DNA of 64,000 nt from NCBI GenBank assembly GCA_014656175.1, contig BNBX01000019.1:1-64000 (forward strand), in the 5' to 3' direction. Source of the stretch: Streptomyces werraensis (GTDB taxonomy: Bacteria > Actinomycetota > Actinomycetes > Streptomycetales > Streptomycetaceae). The translations under genes were made by a program, and so were the position numbers. Shown here in pieces: positions 25,695 to 33,350 of the stretch (positions are counted from its first letter, which is position 1; every line of letters starts with the position of its first letter). The notes under the pieces are model-generated. The model was not told where the DNA came from. It searched no databases and saw only the letters and a program-made list of their open reading frames with translations.

Positions 25695-26687
25695 TCAGGC
25701 GGCGGGCGCGGCGGTCACCGTCGCGGTGAACACGATGTTGCCGTCCTGGTGGCCCGTGACCAGGACCATCTCCGGGGCGGAGGGGGCCTTGGGCAGGCGC
25801 AGGGCATCGATCAGGCAGGGCCGGTCAAGCTCTGCGTACTTCTTGAACTCGCACTGCAGGCCGAGCGGCAGGATGGGGGAGCCGCCCAGGGCCACGGTCG
25901 CCCCCTGGCGGGCCGCCTCCAGCAGCACCATGCCCGGGACATGGTCGACCTGGTGGTCGAAGAGCACGGGGTGCCGGGTGTCCACCCGGAGCTGCCAGTG
26001 GTTCGGCTCCCCGGTGGGGGAGAGGACCACGTCGGCCGACGACGTGCGCCCCACGCTCTGCGGCGCCACCGGAGCGGTCAGCGGGATCGGGCCGTACTCG
26101 GCATCGAACACGCGCTCAGGGCGCAGCCGGCGGTACACGGCCGGTGCGATGCAGGCGAAGGAGAACCGCCCCGACGCGGCGAGCCGTCCCTCGCGCAGGA
26201 CCGTCGTCTCGTAGCACAGGGAGGTCAGCCGGCTGCCGCGCTTCTTGACCTCCTTGCACAGGACCTCCAGGTCCAGTGCGGCGGGCGTCCGGGCGACCTC
26301 GAGCTGCTCGGGATGCACGGTGACGCTGAGTTCCTCCATCAGGAACTGGTGGCCGAAGGGGACGCCGAACTCGGCGTGCGCGAGCAGGGAACCGATCTGT
26401 CGAATCGTTTCGGCGGCGATCAGCGGGTCGTGGTGGACCCCTTCCACGGCGGTGAAGAAGCTGTGGCCCCGCGGCCATTGGGCGGTCATGTCGAAGCGGG
26501 TGTCGTCCAGCCGCTTCCAGTCGGTCAGCATGACCTCGGCGACGGCCGCGCGGTGCACCAGTTCCCTGGGGACCGTGGTCGTCAGCTTTCTGTCGTACGC
26601 GACTGCCGTCCGGAAGGGCGACAGGGCGGCCGGTGCCGCACTCTGTTCGATCGACGGGCCTTCTGTCTGAAACGTGCTCGCGGTCAT
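25695..26687 (-). CDS. afsA: AfsA-family gamma-butyrolactone synthase
   Basis: A 330-residue protein with two AfsA hot-dog repeats. HRAAVAEVMLTDW and the FFTAVEGVHHDPLIAAETIRQ block mark the first. DTRHPVLFDHQVDHVPGMVLLEAARQ marks the second. The enzyme joins a beta-ketoacyl group to dihydroxyacetone phosphate, the first committed step to A-factor-type signals. ATG 26687 follows CAGGGGGAGCG. An ARE-like site 40-70 bp upstream suggests control by the receptor encoded nearby. Together with the reductase and receptor it makes a self-contained signalling unit. Confidence 0.92.
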   Translation of the reverse strand: MTASTFQTEGPSIEQSAAPAALSPFRTAVAYDRKLTTTVPRELVHRAAVAEVMLTDWKRLDDTRFDMTAQWPRGHSFFTAVEGVHHDPLIAAETIRQIGSLLAHAEFGVPFGHQFLMEELSVTVHPEQLEVARTPAALDLEVLCKEVKKRGSRLTSLCYETTVLREGRLAASGRFSFACIAPAVYRRLRPERVFDAEYGPIPLTAPVAPQSVGRTSSADVVLSPTGEPNHWQLRVDTRHPVLFDHQVDHVPGMVLLEAARQGATVALGGSPILPLGLQCEFKKYAELDRPCLIDALRLPKAPSAPEMVLVTGHQDGNIVFTATVTAAPAA

Positions 26688-26728
26688 CGCTCCCCCTGGA
26701 CGTGATCGGAGTGTGTGCTGCGGAGCTC

Positions 26729-26758
26729 AAAAGATAGAGACCGGCCGGTTTGATTTCT
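26729..26758 (-). promoter_or_regulatory. ARE-like site upstream of afsA
   Basis: AGATAGAGACCGGCCGGTTT with AT-rich flanks forms an imperfect dyad about 40-70 bp before the afsA start. No other gene lies in 26688-26975. Confidence 0.6.
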
Positions 26759-26975
26759 AGAGGAATCGGAGCCTCCGCCAACGATCGATCAGAGCCGTCG
26801 TGGACCAGGAGCGGAATGACATCTCTTATTTCTGGTCTTTTCTCGACCGTTCCTCCAGCTCATCTGCACCGCGGGCGCCCTGCCGTCCGGGCCGGTCGGC
26901 GCCGCGCTCTCCAGCGGGACTGGAGCGCGTCTGTAGCGCGGCGCCGCACCGTGGCGGGGATGGGGAGGGGCGGAC

Positions 26976-27185
26976 ATGGACGGACCTGGGTCCCTTGAAC
27001 TCGCGTTGCGCATAGAACGCGGGCGCGCCGACGAGGACGAGCTGGCGGCCGTGGTCCTCGTGCTGTGCTCGGTGCTGGCCGGGCGCGGCGGGGCGGACGC
27101 CGGGAGAGGGCCGTCCGGTGTCCCGTCGCGGCGTCGCCCGCAGTGGCCCCCCGTGACCTATCGCTCTCCCCGTAGTTGGCAATAG
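26976..27185 (+). CDS. accE: Acyl-CoA carboxylase epsilon subunit-like small protein
   Basis: A 69-residue protein whose first half, LALRIERGRADEDELAAVVL, has the pattern of AccE/PccE epsilon subunits (basic strand, then xxExELAAxxxVL). The second half is Pro/Arg-rich and unstructured, as in that family. GGGGAGGGG lies at ideal distance before ATG 26976. Epsilon subunits bind the carboxyltransferase beta subunit of actinobacterial acyl-CoA carboxylases and raise malonyl-CoA production. No alpha or beta subunit gene is in the window, so it would act with housekeeping subunits to supply extender units. The short length limits certainty. Confidence 0.7.
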   Translation: MDGPGSLELALRIERGRADEDELAAVVLVLCSVLAGRGGADAGRGPSGVPSRRRPQWPPVTYRSPRSWQ

Positions 27186-27258
27186 GGCCCATCGCGCCAG
27201 GGGTGGAGGGTCGTGCGCACCGTCCTGGGTAGATTCATGCGCCCTCCACCTACCCCCC

Positions 27259-27284
27259 TATAAACCGCGCGGGCGGTTTGTTAA
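27259..27284 (+). promoter_or_regulatory. ARE-like palindrome upstream of the second receptor-like gene
   Basis: TAAACCGCGCGGGCGGTTTG is a clear dyad with AT flanks, 85 bp before the TetR start. Confidence 0.6.
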
Positions 27285-27368
27285 CCTCGTATGGAACGAA
27301 CCGCCTGGCAGAGAAGGCGCAGGACGCCCCGTGTGCCATGAGCCCAGGCCCCAGCCGGGAGGCGACTG

Positions 27369-27983
27369 ATGGTCAAGCAGGAGCGGGCGCTCCGTACGCG
27401 CCAGGCGCTGATCCGCGCCGGGGCCGAACTCTTCGCCAGGGAGGGATTCGTGGCCGCCTCGCTGTCCACGATCAGCGGTGAGGCGGGGGTCAGCAACGGA
27501 GCCCTGCACTTCCACTTCGAGAGCAAGCGGGCCCTGGCGCGGGCCGTCGAGGACGAGGCCCTGGCGAGGCTGCGCCTGGTCATCGAGGAGTCGCTGGGGC
27601 GGGACGGCCGCGCCCTGCCGGCCCTGGTAGAGGCGACCTACGGACTGGTGGACCGGATCGCCGAGGACGTCGTGGTCCGGGCCGGCTTCGAGCTGGGCGA
27701 CGACCCCGGCCGCGGCGAGAGCGCCTCGCTCAGGCGGGAGTGGCAGCACTGGGTCGAGGAGACGGTGCGGCGCGCGGAGCGGGACGGCTGGCTCGCCCGG
27801 GGGGTGTCGGCGGACGACGCCGCGACCGTCGTCGTGGCCGCGACGGTGGGCTTCGAGGTGCTCGGCGGCGAGGAAGCGGCGTGGCTGTCGCAGGAGCGGG
27901 TCGCGGGCCTCTGGAAGCTGCTGCTGCCCCGCCTGACGGAGCGACCCACGTTGGTCCGGGCGGGCTGTTTCACCCTTCAATAA
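27369..27983 (+). CDS. TetR-family butyrolactone receptor-like regulator (probable pseudo-receptor)
   Basis: A 204-residue TetR protein with the receptor-type DNA-binding start (VKQERALRTRQALIRAGAEL) and GVSNGALHFHFESKRALARAV. The ligand-binding part is diverged from ScbR and lacks the LSMDQ stretch, as in ScbR2/JadR2-type pseudo-receptors that often bind antibiotics instead of butyrolactones. ATG 27369 overlaps a weak GAGG. ARE-like palindromes lie on both sides, and the gene precedes the first SARP gene, whose promoter it may repress. Confidence 0.85.
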   Translation: MVKQERALRTRQALIRAGAELFAREGFVAASLSTISGEAGVSNGALHFHFESKRALARAVEDEALARLRLVIEESLGRDGRALPALVEATYGLVDRIAEDVVVRAGFELGDDPGRGESASLRREWQHWVEETVRRAERDGWLARGVSADDAATVVVAATVGFEVLGGEEAAWLSQERVAGLWKLLLPRLTERPTLVRAGCFTLQ

Positions 27984-28006
27984 AAAGACCATGCGGTCGG
28001 TAAGAA
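27979..28006 (+). promoter_or_regulatory. ARE-like site at the end of the pseudo-receptor gene
   Basis: AAAAAGACCATGCGGTCGGT forms a dyad around GACC...GGTC. It is the first of three such sites in the 200 bp before the SARP gene. Confidence 0.5.
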
Positions 28007-28061
28007 TGTCGGTTTTGTTGGCTTCTTCTTCGGCTCCGGCGGCGCTCGAGTGCGTCTGCGG

Positions 28062-28090
28062 AAATAAAACAGCGCGGTTGGTTTGGTATT
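28062..28090 (+). promoter_or_regulatory. ARE-like site upstream of SARP gene 1
   Basis: ATAAAACAGCGCGGTTGGTT is AT-flanked with the CGGTT half-site. It abuts the promoter at 28089. Confidence 0.5.
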
Positions 28091-28117
28091 GACAAACCAT
28101 CTGTCCTGTTTTTTAGT
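28089..28117 (+). promoter_or_regulatory. Promoter of SARP gene 1 overlapped by an ARE-like element
   Basis: TTGACA (28089-28094) and TTTAGT (28112-28117) are 17 bp apart, a consensus-like sigma-70 promoter about 60 bp before ATG 28178. The spacer and -10 contain an ARE-like run (ACAAACCATCTGTCCTGTTT), so a bound receptor should block polymerase. Confidence 0.6.
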
Positions 28118-28177
28118 TGGGGGCATGCCAGAAAGCGGCTGTGTCAGGACGACTCATGCAGGGATAGGGGAGACGGC

Positions 28178-29008
28178 ATGGACATCGACGTTCTGGGGGC
28201 GCTCAGCGTCAGGGAGAACGGCATCTCGGTCACCCCGACGGCGCCGAAACCGCGTCAGGTGCTCGCGCTGCTCGCCCTCCAGGCGGACCAGGTGGTGCCC
28301 GTCCGCACGCTCATGGACGAACTGTGGGGCGAACGGCCGCCCCGCAGCGCACGCACCACGCTCCAGACGTACGTGCTCCAGCTCCGGGAGCTGATCTCGG
28401 CCGCCCTGCGGCGCGACCCGGAGAACACCGCCGGGCGCACCGCCAAGGACGTGCTCGTCACCCTGCCCGGCGGATACCTGCTCAACACGTCGGACGGCAC
28501 CAGTGACGTCCGCGAGTTCGAGCGGCTGGCCGGCCTGGGCTACCGGGCCATGGACGCCGACGACTTCGCGGGCGCGGCCCGTCACCTGCGCGACGCCCTC
28601 GGGCTGTGGACCGGCGGCGCGCTGGCCGACGTGCAGACCGGGGCCCAACTGGAGATCGAGACCAGGCGGCTGGAGGAGACCCGGCTGTGCGCGCTGGACC
28701 AGCGCATCGAGGCCGACCTGCGGCTGGGCCGCCACCGCGAACTGCTGGGCGAACTCACCGTGCTCGTCAGCCGCCACCGCACCCACGAGAACCTGCACGG
28801 CCAGCTCATGCTCGCCCTGCACCGTTCCGGCCGGCGCAGCGAGGCCCTGGAGGTCTACCAGCGGTTGCGCAACGCCCTGGTCCGGGAACTCGGCCTCGAA
28901 CCCTCCGCGGGCCTGCGCCGGATGCAGCGTTCGATCCTCATGTCCGGCCCCGAGTCCGTGCCGGTCGGCGCGGCCGTCGGCAGTGAGCGGCTCAGCCGCG
29001 TCGGGTAG
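28178..29008 (+). CDS. SARP-family activator 1
   Basis: A 276-residue Streptomyces antibiotic regulatory protein. The N-terminal OmpR-type winged helix (MDIDVLGALSVRENGI through PRSARTTLQTYVLQLRE) is followed by a bacterial transcriptional activation domain (DVREFERLAGLGYRAMDADD through LEVYQRLRNALVRELGLEPS). The promoter is embedded in ARE-like sites, so it is the probable link between butyrolactone signal and cluster activation. Targets are most likely the 11-bp-spaced heptad repeats described elsewhere in the window. Confidence 0.92.
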   Translation: MDIDVLGALSVRENGISVTPTAPKPRQVLALLALQADQVVPVRTLMDELWGERPPRSARTTLQTYVLQLRELISAALRRDPENTAGRTAKDVLVTLPGGYLLNTSDGTSDVREFERLAGLGYRAMDADDFAGAARHLRDALGLWTGGALADVQTGAQLEIETRRLEETRLCALDQRIEADLRLGRHRELLGELTVLVSRHRTHENLHGQLMLALHRSGRRSEALEVYQRLRNALVRELGLEPSAGLRRMQRSILMSGPESVPVGAAVGSERLSRVG

Positions 29009-29025
29009 ACGGGGAGGGAGCGGGT

Positions 29026-29670
29026 ATGCAGGCCAGGTCGGAGAGGACGCGACGCAGGCTGGTCCGCGCCGGGGCGCGGATGTTCGACCAGCACGGCTAC
29101 GCCAGCGCCTCCCTCGAACAGATCGCGGACGCCGCGGGCATGACCAAGGGCGCCCTGTACTTCCACTTCGCCTCCAAGGACGGTCTCGTCGACGCCGTGC
29201 AGGAACAGGCGCACGCCGTGCTGCGCGACTTCGCGCACCGGCAGCGCGAGGCCGGCGTGCCGGCCGTGCAGAGCCTCATCGACACCTCGCACTGGCTGGC
29301 GCGGGTGCTGCGCGAGGACCCGGTGGTCCGGGCGGGTCTGCGCATCACCGACGAGTGCAGCGGGCGGCAGCCCCCGGTCGCCGACGTCCGTCAGGCATGG
29401 ATCACCGAAGTGCTGCGGCTGGTCTCCCGCGCCCGGACGGCGGGGGAACTGCGCGAGCACCTCGGTGCCGAAGGGCCGGAGACCGTGCTGTCAGCGGCCG
29501 TGTGCGGACTGGCGTCACTGTCCCGCACCGGCACCGGTCCCGGCGAACCCGGGCGCCGGGTCGCGGCGTTGTGGGAGTTCCTGCTGCCCGCCCTCGTCCC
29601 CGCCGCGCACGTGGGGCGCTACGACGTCCACTCCACGAACCTGTGCGTACGGTCCGCCGAGGTGGCCTGA
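29026..29670 (+). CDS. TetR-family receptor-like regulator 3
   Basis: A 214-residue TetR protein, the third of the butyrolactone-receptor group here. The DNA-binding part is SERTRRRLVRAGARMFDQHG, then GMTKGALYFHFASKDGLVDAV. The ligand region is diverged (RAGLRITDECSG). It starts 17 bp after the SARP gene, so the two are probably co-transcribed and it may act as feedback repressor. GGGAGGGAG lies upstream of ATG 29026. Pseudo-receptor function is inferred. Confidence 0.85.
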   Translation: MQARSERTRRRLVRAGARMFDQHGYASASLEQIADAAGMTKGALYFHFASKDGLVDAVQEQAHAVLRDFAHRQREAGVPAVQSLIDTSHWLARVLREDPVVRAGLRITDECSGRQPPVADVRQAWITEVLRLVSRARTAGELREHLGAEGPETVLSAAVCGLASLSRTGTGPGEPGRRVAALWEFLLPALVPAAHVGRYDVHSTNLCVRSAEVA

Positions 29671-29763
29671 ACGCGGCCTCCCCGCCCGTCCACCCGGCGG
29701 ACCGTGCGCACCTTCGCCCCGTCCGTCACCGGCCCTCCGGAACGGAACCCCAGGAGTCAGACC

Positions 29764-30567
29764 ATGTCCTATGACAGCAGCCGGACCCGCCCGCCCACGA
29801 GCCTCGCACCGGCCCCCGAGGGCCTGCTGACCGAACTCGTCGGGATACTCGCCGCCGTCCTGCACCTCAAGCCCGAGAAGATCGACCCGGACCGGACGTT
29901 CCGGTCGCTGGGCCTCGACTCGTTGCTGACCGTCGAGTTCGTCGCCACCGTCAACGCGCGCCACGGCCTCGCCGTCAAACCCGATGCGCTGTTCGACCAC
30001 CCCACCCCGCAGGCCTTCGCCCGGCACGTGGCCCGCGAGGGGGCGGGTCCGGGCACCACCGCCCGGGCCGACGCACCGGACCACTCCGGCACGGGGCCCG
30101 TGGGTGCCCCGGCACCCGCCCACCGAACGGTCCCGGAAACGCCCGCCGCCTCCCCGGCGGCCGGCCTCGGCCGGGGGCACACCGGCGCGCCCTCCGGGCA
30201 GACCCGGACCGACACCTCGGCGCAGGAGGCGGTACTGGACGTGCTGAGCGAGGAACTCGCCCGCATCCTGTGCTGCGACCCCTGGGAGATCAGCACCACC
30301 GCCGCCTTCAACGTCCTGGGCATCGACTCCATCCTCGGCGCGGAGTTCGTGGCGACGGTCAACGCGATCTACGGCGTGCGGGAGCGCGCCGTCACGCTGT
30401 ACGACCACCCGAACCTGGCGGCGATGGCCGCGCACATCGCCTCCCTCACCGCCCGCCGCGCGCCCGCCCCGGGCGGCTCCCCGGACCTCGCGGACCTCCT
30501 CGACGCCGTACGCGAGGACCGGATCTCCGTGGACGACGCCCTCGCCCTGCTGCCCCGGCGGGCCTGA
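29764..30567 (+). CDS. Tandem acyl carrier protein (ACP-ACP)
   Basis: A 267-residue protein with two carrier domains: GLDSLL (Ser53) and GIDSIL (Ser189), separated by a 60-residue Pro/Ala/Gly linker. Both are predicted substrates for phosphopantetheinylation. After the second ACP a short helical tail (LADLLDAVREDRISVDDALA) resembles the N-terminal helix of the next protein, a feature seen in trans-AT PKS proteins. The gene opens a four-gene run with the ketosynthase-like, PPTase and LuxR genes. It is not the minimal-PKS ACP, which is encoded at 44.7 kb. Confidence 0.9.
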   Translation: MSYDSSRTRPPTSLAPAPEGLLTELVGILAAVLHLKPEKIDPDRTFRSLGLDSLLTVEFVATVNARHGLAVKPDALFDHPTPQAFARHVAREGAGPGTTARADAPDHSGTGPVGAPAPAHRTVPETPAASPAAGLGRGHTGAPSGQTRTDTSAQEAVLDVLSEELARILCCDPWEISTTAAFNVLGIDSILGAEFVATVNAIYGVRERAVTLYDHPNLAAMAAHIASLTARRAPAPGGSPDLADLLDAVREDRISVDDALALLPRRA

Positions 30568-30584
30568 ACGGACCGGTGTGCCCG

Positions 30585-32510
30585 ATGGACGAACGCGAGA
30601 TTCTCACCCGGTTCAAGGCCGGGTCCCTCGGCCGGGACGAAGCCGCCCGCCTGCTGACCGGGACACGGCAGGCCCGCACGGACACGAGGACCCGGCCGGA
30701 GACGGCGCCCCGGCCCACCGAGCCGTACGCGCGGCCCCCCGCCGCACCACCCGGCGACCCGGACACGCAGCCGCCCGTACAGCCGCCCGCCGCGGCCCCC
30801 GCCGAGCCGTACGCGCAACCGTCCGTGCGGCCCGACGCCGACCCGCCCGCCCCCCTGGACGCGGAGCCGTCCGCGCCGTCTCCCGGCCCGTGGTACGCCG
30901 AGCCGGGTGCCGTGCCGCCCCCCGGGCGTCCGGCGGTGGAGGACCGCTACGCCGTCGTGGGCATCGCCGGCCGCTATCCGCTCGCCCCCGACCTGCACGC
31001 CCACTGGGAGAACCTGCGGACCGGCCGCGACACGTCCCGCGCCGTGCCCGTCACCCGGCCCGGCCTCGCCCCGGCGCCGCCCGGCCGGCGCGGCCACTTC
31101 CTGGACGACGTGGCCGGGTTCGACCCCGAGTTCTTCGGCATCACGCCTGATGAGGGCGCCCTGACGGACCCGCAGGAACGGCTCTTCCTGGAGGTCGCCT
31201 GGGAGGCGCTCGAGAGCGCGGGGTGCACCGGCTCACGGCTGGACGCCCTGACCTCCCCGGGCGGACCACCGCGCGCCCTGGGCGTGTTCGTCGGCGCGAG
31301 CAGCCACGACTACGCCCTCCTGGCCGCCGCCTCCTGGACCGACGGACGCCCGGCCCCCGCGGCCGGCCACGGGGGCCTGCCCGGCAGGCTGGCCTCGGCA
31401 CTGGAGCTGACCGGGCCCGCGCGGGCCGTCGACACCGCGGAGTGCTCCGCCCTGACCGCCCTCCACCTCGCCGTCGGCGCGCTGCGCCGCGAGGAGTGCG
31501 CGGCAGCCGTCGTCGGAGGCGTCGAACTCCTGCTGCACCCCTCCCGGATCAGGGAGGGCGCCGGTGAGGGCGTGGGCGCCGTGGTGCTCAAACCGCTGCG
31601 CCGGGCGCTCGACGACGGGGACCGGGTGCACGCCGTCATCCGCGACACCGCCGACGGCCGCACCGCCGGCTCCCGCACCCACCGGCGGACGGACGGGGCG
31701 CACGAGACCCGCGAGAGCACCGCCCGGCGGATCGGCTCGGCCGGCGCGGCCACCGGGATCGCGGCGCTGACCGCCGCCGTGCTCCAGGTGCGGCACGGGG
31801 TCCTCGTGCCCGGCGACGGCCGGGACGCGGCGGCCCCCTGGCCGCGGACGTGCGACGACACGGGACGGGAACTGCCGCGTACCGCCACGGTCGAGATCGC
31901 GGCCGACGGCGGGTGTGCGGCACGGGCCGTGGTCGAGGAGCACCCGGCGGCCGAGGCGCCGACCGGGGAGGAACCCGGCGGCGACGACGGGCCGTTCCTG
32001 TTGTCGGCCCCGACGCCCGCCCATCTGGCCGCCACCGCCCGCCGGTTCGCCGACTGGCTGGCGGGAGCCGCCGACGCCGGCCACCCGGCCGGCGCGCTGC
32101 CCGCGGGCCTCGCGCGCGCCCTGCGCGCCGGACGCGCCGCCCTGCCGTGCCGGCTCGCGCTGCCCGCCTCGGACGCGCCCGGCGTCATCGCCGCGCTGCG
32201 GCGCTTCGCGGACACCGGAAGCGCCGGCGACGAGGCCCGTACGGCCGACCTGCGCGGCGGAGCCGACCCGATGGACCTGGGCGGTCTGCCGCAGACCCGC
32301 GACTACCTCACCGCCCTGTGGCGCGCCGGACACCGGGAGCAGGTGACCCGGCTCTGGCTGAACGGCGTCGACGTCGACTGGGCCGCGCTGGAGGCCCCGT
32401 CGCCGGGTGCGGCACCCGCCGAGCCGCCGCCCTCCGTCCACCTGCGCAGGCCGCTGTGGCTGAGCACCGACGGCGCCGGCGCACCGGGGGAACCGGAGCC
32501 GACGGGATGA
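30585..32510 (+). CDS. Degenerate ketosynthase-like protein of trans-AT PKS type
   Basis: A 641-residue protein. A short helix-rich start (MDEREILTRFKAGSLGRDEA) resembles trans-AT PKS interface helices. A 90-residue Pro/Ala linker and a thiolase-fold KS (VVGIAGRYPLAPDLHAHWEN; DPQERLFLEVAWEALESAG) follow, then the post-KS linker ending in RLWLNGVDVDWAALEA. The active-site region reads VDTAECSALTALHLA: the Cys position holds Glu286, with Cys287 next to it. The EAHGTGT segment is missing and the usual NIGH is RIGS, so both catalytic histidines are gone. It cannot be a normal condensing enzyme; a decarboxylase or scaffold role is possible. It overlaps the PPTase gene (ATGA). Confidence 0.82.
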   Translation: MDEREILTRFKAGSLGRDEAARLLTGTRQARTDTRTRPETAPRPTEPYARPPAAPPGDPDTQPPVQPPAAAPAEPYAQPSVRPDADPPAPLDAEPSAPSPGPWYAEPGAVPPPGRPAVEDRYAVVGIAGRYPLAPDLHAHWENLRTGRDTSRAVPVTRPGLAPAPPGRRGHFLDDVAGFDPEFFGITPDEGALTDPQERLFLEVAWEALESAGCTGSRLDALTSPGGPPRALGVFVGASSHDYALLAAASWTDGRPAPAAGHGGLPGRLASALELTGPARAVDTAECSALTALHLAVGALRREECAAAVVGGVELLLHPSRIREGAGEGVGAVVLKPLRRALDDGDRVHAVIRDTADGRTAGSRTHRRTDGAHETRESTARRIGSAGAATGIAALTAAVLQVRHGVLVPGDGRDAAAPWPRTCDDTGRELPRTATVEIAADGGCAARAVVEEHPAAEAPTGEEPGGDDGPFLLSAPTPAHLAATARRFADWLAGAADAGHPAGALPAGLARALRAGRAALPCRLALPASDAPGVIAALRRFADTGSAGDEARTADLRGGADPMDLGGLPQTRDYLTALWRAGHREQVTRLWLNGVDVDWAALEAPSPGAAPAEPPPSVHLRRPLWLSTDGAGAPGEPEPTG

Positions 32511-33346
32511 ACGACGAGGCACGCGCGGCCGGCGCCCCGGCCGTCCTGGAGCGTTTCGACGGCACCGAACCCGTGAAGCTGTGGTTCTGTCCCAACGACG
32601 AACTGGCCCCGGGCATCGCGGCCATCCTGGCCCGGCACTGGCTGGACGAACACGAGCAGGAGATCGCCGGCCGCTTCCTCTTCGAACGCGACCGGCGCCA
32701 GTACCTCGTCGCACACGCCCTCGTGCGGCGCGTACTCGCCCTGGAGTGCGGCCTGCCGGAGGCGGAGGCCGTCATCTGGCGCTCCTCGCGCGGACGGCCG
32801 TTCCTGCAGAAACCGCCGGACGGGCTGCCGCGCGGTGGCCGGGAGCTGGACTTCAACCTCTCGCACGCGGGCGGGCACAACCTGCTCGGCGTGGTCCGAC
32901 GGCACCGCATCGGCGTGGACGTGGAACGGCTCGACCGCGGAGACCAGGGCTTCGACGCGATCCTGGAGACGTTCGCCGCCTCGGAACAGGCCTGGGTGGC
33001 GCGCGCCGCGCCCGGCCGCCCCCGGGACCGGCGGCTGCTGCGGCTGTGGACGCTGAAGGAGGCGTACTCCAAGGCACGCGGGCTGGGGCTCGGCCTGCCC
33101 TTCGACGCGTTCTCCTTCAGGCTGGCCGAGGACCGCGGCGTCCTCGGGTTCCAGCCGCCCGGGAACGACGCCGAGCGGCGGTGGCGGTTCGTCGAACTGG
33201 AGCCGGTGCCCGATGTGCTGGTCGCGGTGGCCGTCCTGGCCGACTCCGACGCGCCGCCCGCCCTCCAGCTCCACCACGGCTTCCCGTGGGGCCGGTCCGC
33301 CCCCCGGCTGGTGACCCTGCCCGAACCGGCGCCGACGACGGGGTGA
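32507..33346 (+). CDS. Sfp-type 4'-phosphopantetheinyl transferase 1
   Basis: A 279-residue PPTase with RIGVDVERLDRG (Mg-binding Asp and Glu) and RLWTLKEAYSKARGLGLGL, the two family signatures, and FNLSHAGGHNLL in between. It converts apo to holo carrier proteins. The start overlaps the ketosynthase-like gene and the tandem ACP gene lies just upstream, so those ACPs are likely clients. A second PPTase gene is at 56.2 kb. Confidence 0.93.
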   Translation: MNDEARAAGAPAVLERFDGTEPVKLWFCPNDELAPGIAAILARHWLDEHEQEIAGRFLFERDRRQYLVAHALVRRVLALECGLPEAEAVIWRSSRGRPFLQKPPDGLPRGGRELDFNLSHAGGHNLLGVVRRHRIGVDVERLDRGDQGFDAILETFAASEQAWVARAAPGRPRDRRLLRLWTLKEAYSKARGLGLGLPFDAFSFRLAEDRGVLGFQPPGNDAERRWRFVELEPVPDVLVAVAVLADSDAPPALQLHHGFPWGRSAPRLVTLPEPAPTTG

Positions 33347-33350
33347 GCGC

